Below, piece by piece: positions 40,201 to 49,403 of a stretch of 64,000 bases of DNA. This stretch comes from Ravibacter sp964562455 (GTDB lineage Bacteria; Bacteroidota; Bacteroidia; Cytophagales; Spirosomataceae). Each line of letters opens with the position of its first letter. Positions within the stretch are counted from its first letter, which is position 1. The notes under the pieces were generated by a model, which made no database searches, was not told the DNA's origin, and was given only the letters and a program-made list of their open reading frames with translations. The position numbers and the translations under genes are program-made. Location: the NCBI GenBank assembly GCA_964562455.1, contig CAZLTN010000001.1, forward strand, positions 1 through 64,000, given 5' to 3'.

Positions 40201-40547
40201 CGGCTGATGAAGACATCATATGGAATAACGTAGAAAGGCGTTGGGAAGTTAGCTTTCCTGTCAATGGTTTTTCCGGTTTTTTTGCACACTCCGTAACCGA
40301 AGCCTCGCCTGTTGGCTACTTATTTCCAAATCCGGCCAAACAAGGAACTTCCGTCACAATTGTGGCGGAAGAACATGTGCTTAAGATAGAAATTTTTGAT
40401 GTACTGGGGAGAAAGATTCTAGAAACAATGAATGATAACCACGCAGACAGGCCGGTTATCTATGTAGCTGGAATCTCCCGGGGAGTATACTTAGTCCGTT
40501 ATACTACAACCGGCGGGCGGCACACACGCAAATTAATTGTTCTATGA
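37299..40547 (+). CDS. Second large T9SS protein with DUF5650-like repeats
   Basis: About 1082 residues starting at TTG 37299, with another TTG at 37317; no ATG precedes the signal peptide (YAFPLLIFLISFFSPTAQAQ). The mature N-terminus (TTIPGPVGSGRFGASVTVLS) aligns with that of the 3696 protein. Twelve to thirteen repeats carry NSLVGS-x-DxVG, NGNYVV-xSPxW and GAVTWGNG. The shared domain with PADEDIIWNNVERRWEVSF follows, then a T9SS sorting domain (GYLFPNPAKQGTSVTIV). It lacks the fibronectin-III-like domain present in the 3696 protein. It follows a kinase-regulator pair directly, as the first copy lies within a locus flanked by a kinase and a regulator. Confidence 0.88.
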   Translation: MKPEFSLKYAFPLLIFLISFFSPTAQAQITTIPGPVGSGRFGASVTVLSNGNYVITDPGWLNGTQEFAGAVYLYNGVTHELISRLTGSSASDQIGSGGITPLTNGNFIVLSPNWSDDDQRSSGAVTWVDGTRGISGAVSQSNSLVGTNSLDFMWSTIAPLQNGNYVICSPNWQNGTAMRAGAVTWGDGVTGISGEVSVSNSLVGTNSYDQVGYFGITELTNGNYVVLSSFLAAAPADNGWAVTWGDGNRGVTGVISTDNSFTGANSAGYVLPLQNGNYLYINYSSNNGSIRRAGAVTWCDGTIGRKGVLSSENSLVGSYEYDQVGIGGVTLLNDDNYVVKSPSWRNGDMSYAGAVTWANGSIGISGEITPSNSLVGNTYGSGVGSGGVFDLGNGNILVSSPGWDGDLGAVTFSKGNGSLVGNVTLLNSLVGSSSGDRIGSNGITVLANGNYVVSSPNWNNGNASGTGAATWGSGSSGVVGKVTGSNSLIGTNPGDQASSGGVLALANGNYVVRSPRWNGVSAPGAGAVTWGNGKTGITGNISRSNSLTGSSPYDLVGELDILALSNGNYVLASPSWDRGPLRDAGAVTWADGTSGVRGEISSSNSLVGSTAGDMLGNKGLTALKNGNYIIASNKWSNGPASAAGAATWGDGKKGINGEISGNNSLIGSTSEDQIGTEVTPLPNGNYLVVSSSWDNGTAYNTGAVTWGNGNTGTKGVVSPANSLVGSNSYDAVGFGSVEGDLKILDNGDYVVRSVLWNRDSPTNKGAITFGSGDAGVTGPVNTCNSILGTVSNSGFQLVYNPVHSYLLAGYYPGNFYTIHNGSGLATSASATVHVDRLPVVFLSNCSPIAALNPVGAVPVNGLVTGKVYVEKTVLEYESIPMVRRHHDIAPASNRSNATGKVTLYYTQADFDDYNASGGSFFSLPVSPSDSVGKSNLRISQHHGNSNTGSPGSYSGWSGTASAIITIDPADEDIIWNNVERRWEVSFPVNGFSGFFAHSVTEASPVGYLFPNPAKQGTSVTIVAEEHVLKIEIFDVLGRKILETMNDNHADRPVIYVAGISRGVYLVRYTTTGGRHTRKLIVL

Positions 40548-40581
40548 ATAATCACGAATTTTTCCGGATAAACTTTACCTG

Positions 40582-42037
40582 TTAATCCCGGATCAACCTT
40601 CTCACCTCTGAAAAACGGCCATGCTCAAAACGCACCAGATTGATTCCTTCAGCCAAATGCTCAAGCGTGATGGTATTCTTTCCCTTCCTGAGATCATAAG
40701 ACCTTTTGGCAATGCTTTTTCCACTGATATCGAACACGGTCAGGGTCCACCGACCACTTTCCGGGGCACTCACATCGACCCGTACCTTCCCGCTTGAAGG
40801 GTTGGGATAGAAACTACCCACAAAAGCCTGCTCCCCTGCATTTTCGATTGCCAGAATCCGGGAGTATGCATAAGAGCCGTCCAGATCGATCATTTTCAGC
40901 CGGTAATAGTTAAAATAACCGGGGGACCAGTCCGTAAAAACATATTCCGCCAAAGCAGGTACGGACTGTGGTCCGGCGCTCATATTAGCAGCCTTTCCAT
41001 ATACGTCCCCGATCTTTTCGAAAGACACCGCATCTTCTGAACGCTGTACCTCGAAACGTTCAAAATCGCTTTCACCGGCGGTGGTCCATTTCAGGACATT
41101 TTGGTTTTCGTTATTTTTTTGTCCGGAAAAGGAAACCAAGGTAACCGGGAGCGCACCGGAGCAATCGCTCCCCGAAGCGACATCTTCCGCGATAGTCCAA
41201 CCTTTATTGGTAATCAGATTATTCCGTGCCGCCACGGCATTGGTGCCATATAACATACCGGGTGCGGTCAACGTACGTCCATCCGGTGTGGCAGGATTTG
41301 CGTTCCAACCGATCAGGGTGGCGCTGTAGTGATCGCAATCAAGACCGCTGCTCAGAAACATCAAATCTATGTTTGCAGCGGCATTGAGCGTCCAGTCTCC
41401 GACAGACTTGTTAAAAGCACTGGCATAATAAAACATCATGTACATATTGGTCACATTGCCGGTATTCCAGTTGCCGACAGGCTGATTGAACGTTGCAGCC
41501 ATATAGAACATATCCTGCATATTGGTCACGTTGGCCGTATTCCAGTCTCCTATGTTAGTCGGCCCGTCCAGGGTAGTGCATAAACTAAACATCCCGGCAA
41601 TGTTGGTCACATTCCGGAGGTCTGGCAAATCGCTGGCACTGACCTGTAAATTACTACAACCATTAAAGGCATAGCCCATCGACGACCAGGCCGTAGTACC
41701 CCATTGGCTGACGTCGGTCAGACGATCTTTATCAACACCATTGTTAATTATGTATTCTATTGAAATTCGTCGGGATGATTTTGAGGTCGATCACCGCACC
41801 GGCGGGCAAGCCGGAAATGGTGGCTGTGGTTCCTGTAAAAGTACCGGAGCCCGAGGCCGTTCCGGGCGATACCTCCTGCCAGGAATAGCTCACTGTTCCG
41901 GAAGTTCCAACGCCAAAAATGAGCTGGGTATCTCCCGAACCGGCGGTAGCCAGGTTCCAGCGGGTAATGAAGTCGCTCTGCGCAGGGGCATTGGAGCAGA
42001 GAAGAACGGCTAGTAAAAGGGTAGTAAGTGTCTTCAT
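40582..42037 (-). pseudogene. BspA-type leucine-rich surface protein with T9SS tail, one frameshift
   Basis: The N-terminal part (from MKTLTTLLLAVLLCSNAPAQ at 42037) and the rest are in different frames, joined near 41763-41765 (AAA on the plus strand). One added base restores TNFSIEYIINNGVDKDRLTD, a continuous BspA-family sequence. The repeat region follows (VTNMQDMFYMAATFNQPVGN, VTNMYMMFYYASAFNKSVGD; DUF285 type). A fibronectin-III-like domain (VLKWTTAGESDFERFEVQRS) and a T9SS sorting domain (GSFYPNPSSGKVRV) end it. The whole is about 485 residues. As given, only a short secreted peptide would be made. The last 139 bp are repeated at 46841-46979. Confidence 0.8.
40586..40724 (-). repeat. 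139-bp direct repeat, copy 1 (T9SS tail)
   Basis: Encodes the end of the sorting domain of the BspA-type protein and matches 46841-46979 with four mismatches in 139. The identity stops abruptly within the sorting domain. Confidence 0.85.
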
Positions 42038-42150
42038 GATCATATGTTTCTTTTACAGGCTGACAGACAACCTTTTTTTCAGCTAGAGAATCGCGGACAA
42101 GTCTATTGCAGCGTATAAACAAACGCGTTACTTGCCAAGTGGCAACATTC

Positions 42151-42177
42151 CTGTGGCCCGATATTACCGGGCCACAG
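42151..42177. terminator. Strong stem-loop between BspA-type and SnoaL-like genes
   Basis: CTGTGGCCCG (42151-42160) pairs perfectly with CGGGCCACAG (42168-42177) around a 7-nt loop. It lies 40 bp past the stop of the minus-strand SnoaL-like gene. There is no U tract on either side, so a transcription barrier or processing role is as likely as a classical terminator. A small palindrome TTGCCA-AG-TGGCAA (42132-42145) is next to it. Confidence 0.5.
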
Positions 42178-42216
42178 AAATTGCGGATATATATATCCTA
42201 TTAATGTCAGTACGTA

Positions 42217-42630
42217 CTATGGCATTACCCCTAGTTGTTTCAGCAGGCCAACGGTATCCATGATCAGCCGACTTTCGCAAAACCATCCTTCTCTTACCAC
42301 ATCAATTACCACACCCCATACTTCTACGCTTTTATTTGTAGGCGGAATTCCCATAAAATCGCCTTGATGTGTTCCAGTCCATGTATATCTGCTTACAACT
42401 TTTTCGCCTTCTGCAATTTGTTCATTCAAAATCCAGTGCATATCAGGAAAGGCCGTAAACAATGAGTTAAGGGCAAACTTCAATCCTTCTCTGCCTTCTC
42501 CTTGTCCGGGGAATGGGAGGTGTTCGACGAAACCTTCAAAGACAATTTCGTCTGCGGCATCTAAGTTTTTGTTGTTGATTACTTCTTCTACGAAATAACT
42601 AATGACTTTTTTGTTTTCAAGAACGCTCAT
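42217..42630 (-). CDS. SnoaL-like (ester cyclase family) protein
   Basis: 137 residues, a single NTF2-like fold of the SnoaL family. Family traits are VISYFVEEVINNKNLDAADE at the N-terminus, the GREGLKFALNSLFTAFPDMH strand and helix, and RYTWTGTHQGDFMGIPPTNK. No signal peptide is present, so it is cytoplasmic. Members range from polyketide cyclases to proteins with no known reaction, and the substrate cannot be deduced here. It is transcribed alone, between two surface-protein-related genes. Confidence 0.85.
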   Translation of the reverse strand: MSVLENKKVISYFVEEVINNKNLDAADEIVFEGFVEHLPFPGQGEGREGLKFALNSLFTAFPDMHWILNEQIAEGEKVVSRYTWTGTHQGDFMGIPPTNKSVEVWGVVIDVVREGWFCESRLIMDTVGLLKQLGVMP

Positions 42631-42762
42631 TTTTTTTTAGATTTAGTAATGCTTTGTGAGTTGAAAAACGATCGCTTTTGTTTCGTTTTTCGTGTGCACA
42701 AAATTACCTGACAGCACCTTCCAGGCACTATCAGTTTTGGGAAAGATCCTGCCAGATTTGGG

Positions 42763-45700
42763 TCAATTGCGCTTAGAGAGGTACTCTGAGGGGGTTACAC
42801 CATATTGCTCCTTAAAGCACTGAGCAAAATAGGAAGGGCTGCTGAAACCCACGGAATAGGACGTTGTGGCGATGTCCAACCCGGAGGCCAGAAGGGTCGT
42901 CGCTTTTCCAAGCCGGTACCGGCGGATCAATTCGTTGGCTGACGTGTCCAGCAGTGATTTCAGTTTACGGTTGAGGGTGCGCCGGCTTACGGCAAGCGCT
43001 TCGCTCAGGTCTTCTACTGCGAAATCTACATCCGAGAGCCTGGAATCAATTTCCCGGTACAAATTAACAAGAAACGGATCGGTGACCTCAGGCACCGGGT
43101 CCGGCGAGTCGCTTAACAATTGCGCCCGTAACTGAGTCCGTACGTTTTGCTGCAGGCGGAACAGGTTCGAAACCCGTAGTTCAAGCTCATCCATCTGAAA
43201 CGGCTTGGTGACATACTCGTCCGCCCCTGCCCCCAAACCTTTCACCCGGGCTTCGTGAGCCGCCTTAGAGGTTAAAAGGATAAAGCCGATGTGCGCCGTA
43301 AGCGGATCCGACTTGCAAAGATGACAAAGGTCGAATCCGTCGCGCCCGGGCATCATCACGTCGCTGATGACCACATCCGGAAGATCGGTACGGATCGTCT
43401 CCCACGCCGCTACGCCATTGGCTGAACCGGTCACACGGTATTTCGCTTCCAGGCTTTTCACAACGAACGACAACAATTCTTCGTTGTCTTCAACAACCAG
43501 AACCTGCGGCTGTCCCTCGTCAGGGTTTACTTTGAGAGACTGCGTGATCGGTGTGCCGGTATTTGACGACACCCCATTTGAACTACCTTCCGGTTCAACA
43601 ACGCGCCGGACCGGGAGCTCCACTATGAACCGGCTGTATTTTTCGGGCTCACTCTCCATAGTAACGCACCCACCCATAAATTCTGCTATTTCCCTGACAA
43701 GCGAAAGACCAATCCCGGTGCCTCCCTGGCTTCGGACCGCAGAGCCATCGGCCTGATAAAACCTCTCAAATATTTTCTGTTGCTGATCAACCGGAATGCC
43801 AGGCCCGTTGTCGGATACCTCCAGCATCACATTCTCCACGCCTGTCTGCCTAAGTGAAATGGAAACGGTTCCTTTTTCAGGCGTGAACTTCAGGGCATTG
43901 CCTACAAGATTGACAATAATTTTGTTCCACTTTTCATGATCGAACAAGAAAAAACCACCGACCTCCTCAGAAGTAAACGACAGCTCTATGTTCTTTTCAA
44001 TAGCCGCAGGTTCGAACGTCCCGACACAGTTCGCTACGAATAAGGCCAGTTCGCCCGACGACAAATCCATCCGCATCTGCCCTTGATTAAGCTTTGAAAA
44101 ATCGAGAAACTCGTTGATCAGGGTGAGCAACTGCCTGGAATTTTTTTGAATACCCTGCAAAGTATGCTGTAAAGGCCCTGAGACGGATCCATCGGACAGC
44201 ACCTTATCCAACGGACTGATAATTAATGTCAACGGTGTACGGAATTCATGTGTAACGTTGCTGAAAAACCGGTCCTTCAGCTCATCCATTTCTTTCAGCC
44301 TGAGCGCCTCGCGCTTTTCGAAGGCCAGGTTTTGCTCAGTGAGTATCCGTTTTTCCCTGAAAATAAAATAGCGGCGAACCAGGAAAATAAAAAGCAGCAC
44401 ATAAATCAGGTAGGCCCAGATGGTGGCCCAGAACGGTGGGTGAATCGCAATAGCAATTTCCTTCACATTTTTACTCCATAAACCCCGGTTGTCTGTTGCG
44501 TTTACCAGGAGTTTGTACGTCCCCGGCGACAGGGCAACATAGGAGGCCACGTTATTGGTACCGCTCTCTACCCATTGTTTGTCAATCCCCACCAGTTGAA
44601 AGCGGTATTTTATTTTTACCGGCTGGTTAAAAAGTAAAGCTGCGAATTCAAACCGGAGGTGGTTTTGATCGTAAGGGAGATCGATTTCATTTACAAGGCT
44701 CAATGGATCCCGGATAATGCTGCCAGGCTCCGACGGGACCTGAATCTTGTTATTGATCTGTAGGCTGGTCATCTGAATGGGCACAGATGTTTCCGGATTA
44801 TTTCCTTCAAATTCGGTCGGATCAAATATCGTATACCCTTCGGTCCCCCCAAAAGCCAGCCTGCCATCGGCAAAGCGGAACTTATGCGCCCGGTTGAACT
44901 CATTCCCCTGTAACCCATCCGATTTCTCAAATGTGTGAATCATTCTGGTTTTGGGGTCCAACCTGAAAATACCCTTGTTGGTACTGCACCATAATTTCCC
45001 GGTGTTATCGGGCAGGATACAATAGACGGTGTTGTTAGGGAGGCCGTCACCAGTGGTATATACCTTCTGTAATCCCTTGTTTACGTCCCACAAAATAAGC
45101 CCCGAACCTCTGGAGCCTATCCAGAGGAGGTTTTTCCCGGACGGATCCGGGCAAATCTCGGTCAGCTCTTTCGGCATATACCCCCCTGAACCGGGTTGTT
45201 TTCCCATAAACCCGCCTGCTCTTTTGTTGCCTTTGTATTGCAGCAAGCCTGTCGAGTAAGTTGAAAGCCACATGTCCCCCTTATAATAGTAAGCGTCAGC
45301 CACCTCGACATTACCCAGTTGAGACCGATCCAGCGACACTGAATCAGGTGCTGAGGCGGGCGTTTCCATTGGTACCATCTCGAGTTGACATGATCAAAAA
45401 TACATATCTGTCCATCGGGCTTCACGACGAGGGCCGTGTAGGTCTTGAACCTTAATAAATTATCGAATTTCCGGAAAGCCGTTCCATCGTAGGTAAAAAT
45501 GTCGTCAATGGCGTAGGAATTAGCGGAAAGATAGAGTCTGTTTTGAAGATCCCGCGCCTGACGAAAATAGTAGGCGACACCTGGCTGAGCCCATGCAGGC
45601 GGGATGAGTGAAGGCAAAACGCCTGCTTCCGTGAGAATGTCGGTCACGAAACCCTTTTTATAGGGGGACGAGTGAAATGGCATGGCCCGCAGATCTACCT

Positions 45701-46775
45701 TGGTGATTCCCCGTGCATTCACACTCAGCCACAATACGTCCGATCTGTCGACAAACAGCGCCGTGATATTAAACTGAGGCGCTTCGGTATTTTGCCAGAT
45801 CAGTTCGAGCTGATCCTGTTGATTGACCCTGAAAACCCTGCCATTATTAACCAGGTAAACCACCCCCTTCGTGTCCTGGCATAGCAGGTCTTCATAGCGG
45901 CTGTATGGAACCGGAGGCCCGGCGGGAATGGGAATAGCCCTGGAAGTCCTTTTTGTCAGGTCAAGAATAATAATCTGATCCAGCCTGTAAATCAGAAGTC
46001 GGTTTCCCGGCAGCAAGGCAATTGAGCCCAAGTTTACCCTGGGCTCCCGGAATATTTCAGGGGAAAGTCTCTTTACCGACGTTTTGAATTGAATAAAGCT
46101 GAATTTTGTCTTGGTCTTGTCGCTGACCTGGACTCCGTCTTCGGAAACCAGGTAAACAGCGCCGTCGTCAGTTTGGAAAATGATGCTCAGGGTGTCCTGA
46201 CTGAGCAAACCATTGGCCGTGTTAGCAAAAAAAGTTTTACCCGTATCCGTATTTCTCCAGCCGATACCCTGGGCGCTTGTGCTCAAAAAAAGCCAATCTT
46301 TCCCATTGTAAACATTCGCATTATTAATAAACTGTGATTTGCTTTTGGGGATCTTGTGCAGCGTTGCCAGGGGTGGAATCCGGTTCGCCCGGAACGTTCT
46401 GGTATCAAACCGATCATAAAACAGTCCTTCGTATATCAGCGTCAGATGATCCTTGCCGCGCTGTTGTACCATTTTGAAGATCGCATTCTGTGACAGGCCG
46501 CTGGAATCGCCCGGGATATGACGGAAGTTCTTAAAACCCCGGCCATCATACCGGCTCAGGCCGTCGAGTGTGGAAATCCAGATAAAGCCGTCTCTGTCCT
46601 GTGCAAATCCGGTAATAAAACTCTGAGGCAAACCTTCTTCGATACCAAAATACTGCTGATTTGTGTAAACAGGGCGCTGCGCAAAGCTGTCGGTTCCCAT
46701 TGTCAGACCAATCAAAAGAATCAGGAATCCGGACAGGGCAGCAGGACTAAAACGCTGTGCGCAAAGTGCAATCAC
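42763..46775 (-). pseudogene. Hybrid two-component system regulator (propeller/kinase/receiver/AraC), one frameshift
   Basis: The N-terminal part begins at 46775 with a signal peptide (LSGFLILLIGLTMGTDSFAQ). It is followed by propeller repeats (FGIEEGLPQSFITGFAQDRD). The frame breaks at 45363-45365 (TTT on the plus strand). One added base gives SRWYQWKTPASAPDSV, as in the intact paralogue at 58765. The C-terminal part has a Y_Y_Y domain, a transmembrane helix (PPFWATIWAYLIYVLLFIF), HisKA (SNVTHEFRTPLTLI), HATPase (GTGIGLSLVREIAEFMGG), a receiver (VVISDVMMPGRDGFDL) and an AraC HTH (GFSSPSYFAQCFKEQYGVTP). Such regulators usually control neighbouring carbohydrate loci, but no SusC/SusD pair is nearby. 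Confidence 0.85.
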
Positions 46776-46840
46776 AAAACATTGGAGGTTTAGTAAACTC
46801 CAAATCTAATCAAAGTGAAGCTTAAAATCCAGCGGAATTC

Positions 46841-46979
46841 TCCCGGATCAGCCTTCTCACCTCTGAAAAACGGCCATACTCAAAACGCACCAGATTGATT
46901 CCTTCAGCCAAATGTTCAAGGGTGATGGTATTCTTTCCCTTCCTGAGATCATAAGACCTTTTGGCAATGCTTTTTCCAC
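46841..46979 (-). repeat. 139-bp direct repeat, copy 2 (out-of-frame T9SS tail)
   Basis: 135 of 139 positions match 40586-40724. Its left boundary marks the shared gene end, and its right boundary is the deletion junction in the decayed gene. Such near-identity between one decayed and one longer gene suggests recent duplication or gene conversion. Confidence 0.85.
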
Positions 46980-47385
46980 GGATGCCGCATCACCCGCGAT
47001 CGTCCACCCTTTCGTGGTGACCAGGTTGTCGCGGGCATCTGCTGCACCGGGACTGTAAGTTCTGCCATCGGCATCCAGAGAGAGGCCGTCAGGGGTGCCG
47101 GAATTGGCGTTCCATCCCTTGAGCGTTTCGCTGTAGTGATAGCAGTCCAGTCCGCCATTGGTAAAAATGAAGTTTAGGTTAACGGCGGGATTCAGCATCC
47201 AATCTCCGATCGACTGGTTAAAAGCGGCGGCACCATAAAACATGGAATAAAGGGATTCCGAATTTCCGGTTTTCCAGGTATGGAGCGGTTGATTAAAAGC
47301 GTCGGCACCCTCAAACATAGACTCCATATTGGTCACACCGGACATGTACCAGGCGCCTATGTTGGCCGGACCATTCTGAAGGAAT
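46841..47385 (-). pseudogene. Decayed BspA-type protein with internal deletion
   Basis: A remnant of a paralogue of the 40582-42037 gene. It starts inside the repeat region (GPANIGAWYMSGVTNMESMF), with the signal peptide and N-terminus gone. It continues through FNQSIGDWMLNPAVNLNFIF and GWTIAGDAAS. It is then fused directly to the last 139 bp of a T9SS tail at about 46979. The fibronectin-III-like domain and most of the sorting domain are deleted. The junction is out of frame, so the tail reads VEKALPKGLMI instead of GKSIAKRSYDL. The remaining open frame (46857-47345) is unlikely to make a functional product. Confidence 0.8.
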
Positions 47386-47489
47386 CAGGTGATATTGCTC
47401 CCGGAGTATGGTTTAAGAAAATTTATCCGGATCGTCACACTTCATCAGGGCAGATTTTACCAAAAGATATCACCCTTTTAGGTTATTGA
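47386..47489 (+). pseudogene. Orphan 3' gene fragment
   Basis: On the plus strand an open frame of about 35 codons ends at 47489 (GVWFKKIYPDRHTSSGQI, then LPKDITLLGY). It has the look of a protein C-terminus but no start of its own. It abuts the broken 5' end of the decayed BspA-type gene, suggesting that a rearrangement joined two gene ends here. No family is recognised. Confidence 0.35.
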
Positions 47490-47537
47490 CACAGGTTCCT
47501 GCATTCCTCAATTTTACACGAATAAAAATAAAGCCCT

Positions 47538-48413
47538 ATGAAACTCATATCTCTAACACTCTCCTTATTCTTTCGTCGGATAACCCTGCTTGTACTGTAC
47601 TGCATCTGCCCGTTCACTTATGCCCAGGAGATTAGTCTGAAGGTCGTGGAAATCGAGGATAGCCGGATAAACAGCCGGATAACTCAGTCGGAGAGCGCTA
47701 TCCTTATCGTCCGGACCGAGGTTAAAGGACTGGAAACCGGCTCCCACCGCTCCCTGAAACCAGGCAAGATCACCAAGGCTATCGACAACCTGGGTAATAC
47801 CATTCAAGCCTATGAACCTACGTATACGGAATATAATAGTTTTGGAGTAGTCGACTTCCGGCTTTATTCATCTGAAAGAAAAGCTTCTGAAATTTCAGTA
47901 CTGGAAGGAACAGTGAAATATTTCACTCCAACCGCAGCCAATAATGGACTGATAAAAGTCGACAAACCGGCGGATAAGCTGGGCACCAATATCCTGAAGG
48001 GAAAACATTCCGACATTGTACTTGTGCTTTTGGACCGTAAAAAGCTACAAAAGCTCAAAAATGAGAATGAGAAGGCCTACAAACAGCAGCTCGATAATCT
48101 CAAAAAAGAATACGACCCTTATGCGGATAGCATCAATGAGCTGGACGAAGTGCTGGACGACTCCGGCTTTGGATATGACAGCGAGCTATTTGTCTTTTCG
48201 TCCGATCCGGAATCACTGGTATTGAACCTGAGTGTTGTCGACGCAGATGGCCAGAATTTAATCTATGGAAGCAGTATTAAGGGAAATCATATATCCTACC
48301 CCCTTTCAAGCGAAGGCTCCCTATCCAACAATATGAAAATAGAACTGATTGTAGAAAACCCTCAGGCTGTGAAAGAATATCCTTTTAAACTGGAGAAAAT
48401 CAAACTCCCGTAA
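47538..48413 (+). CDS. Secreted hypothetical protein, tandem copy 1
   Basis: 291 residues. A signal peptide with a twin-Arg-containing charged start (FFRRITLLVLYCICPFTYAQ) is followed by a beta-rich N-terminal half (SLKPGKITKAIDNLGNTIQA). A highly charged helix comes next (LDRKKLQKLKNENEKAYKQQ, then LDNLKKEYDPYADSINELDE) and a C-terminal beta segment ending EYPFKLEKIKLP. The next gene is a clear tandem duplicate. No known domain is recognised. Lys/Glu-rich helices of this type suggest protein-protein contact, but function is unknown. Confidence 0.78.
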   Translation: MKLISLTLSLFFRRITLLVLYCICPFTYAQEISLKVVEIEDSRINSRITQSESAILIVRTEVKGLETGSHRSLKPGKITKAIDNLGNTIQAYEPTYTEYNSFGVVDFRLYSSERKASEISVLEGTVKYFTPTAANNGLIKVDKPADKLGTNILKGKHSDIVLVLLDRKKLQKLKNENEKAYKQQLDNLKKEYDPYADSINELDEVLDDSGFGYDSELFVFSSDPESLVLNLSVVDADGQNLIYGSSIKGNHISYPLSSEGSLSNNMKIELIVENPQAVKEYPFKLEKIKLP

Positions 48414-48461
48414 GATGATCTCCTGCATTCTCTAACTGTCTGATAGTAAGAACTAAAAATT

Positions 48462-49337
48462 ATGAAAATCAACTCTTCAAAACCTTCCGTCCTATTCTTC
48501 CGTGGCTTAGCCCTGCTTGTCATATACTGTATACCCCCGGCCGCCTACGCCCAAAAGGTGAGTATGGAGGTTGCCGAAATCATGGATAACCGTGTGATCA
48601 GCCAGGATGCTGAGAAGGTCGGTGGCCTTATCGTCCTCGTCGAGGTTCTCGGACTGCAGGCCGCTTACCCTTACCCTGTCCTGAAGCCCGGTAAAATCAC
48701 CCGGGCCGTCGACGACCTGGGGAATACCATTCAAATGGATGAATCTACGCATGACGAATACAACGAATATACGATACTTAACTTCCGGCTTAACTCACCC
48801 GACAGGAACGCTTCTGAAATTTCAGTATTGGAAGGAACAGTAAAATATTTCAACCCCACAGCAGCCAATAAAGGACTACTGACCTTCGACAAGCCGGTGG
48901 ACAAATTGGGTACCAATATCCTGAAGGGGAAGTATTCCGACATCGTCATCGTGCCTTTAGACCGCAAAAAGCTGCAAAAGCTCAAAAATGAAAATGAGAA
49001 GGCCTACAAACAGCAGCTTGATATTCTCAAAAAAGAATACGGCCCCCATGCAGAGAGCATCGATGAACTGAACCAGGTATTGGACGACACCGACTTTGGA
49101 AGCGATAATGAGCTGTTTTTCTTCTATTCCGACCCGGAGTTAAAGGTAATGGGCCTGAGTATCGTCGACGCAGAAGGCCAGAGTCCGACCCAGGAAAGTA
49201 ACGCGACGGGAAATCACGTAAGCTACCATCTGGGTGACGCCCCCCTCTCCAACAGTATGAAGTTGGTATTGACCATTGAGAACTCTCAGTCTGTGAAAGA
49301 GTATCCTTTTAAATTGGAGAAAATCAAGTTGCCGTGA
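48462..49337 (+). CDS. Secreted hypothetical protein, tandem copy 2
   Basis: 291 residues, the same length as its upstream neighbour. It is nearly identical in the central block (SEISVLEGTVKYF, DKLGTNILKGKYSDIVIVPL, LDRKKLQKLKNENEKAYKQQ) and at the end (KEYPFKLEKIKLP). The signal peptide and first 90 residues are more diverged. The gap between copies is 48 bp, so both may be on one transcript. The duplication is old enough for the variable N-terminus to differ, suggesting that half contacts a variable partner. Function unknown. Confidence 0.78.
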   Translation: MKINSSKPSVLFFRGLALLVIYCIPPAAYAQKVSMEVAEIMDNRVISQDAEKVGGLIVLVEVLGLQAAYPYPVLKPGKITRAVDDLGNTIQMDESTHDEYNEYTILNFRLNSPDRNASEISVLEGTVKYFNPTAANKGLLTFDKPVDKLGTNILKGKYSDIVIVPLDRKKLQKLKNENEKAYKQQLDILKKEYGPHAESIDELNQVLDDTDFGSDNELFFFYSDPELKVMGLSIVDAEGQSPTQESNATGNHVSYHLGDAPLSNSMKLVLTIENSQSVKEYPFKLEKIKLP

Positions 49338-49403
49338 AATGTCGCGTCGTGACTTATTTCTGAAATATTTTGTAGCGATCTTCCCTATTCAGTGTCTGCT
49401 TTT

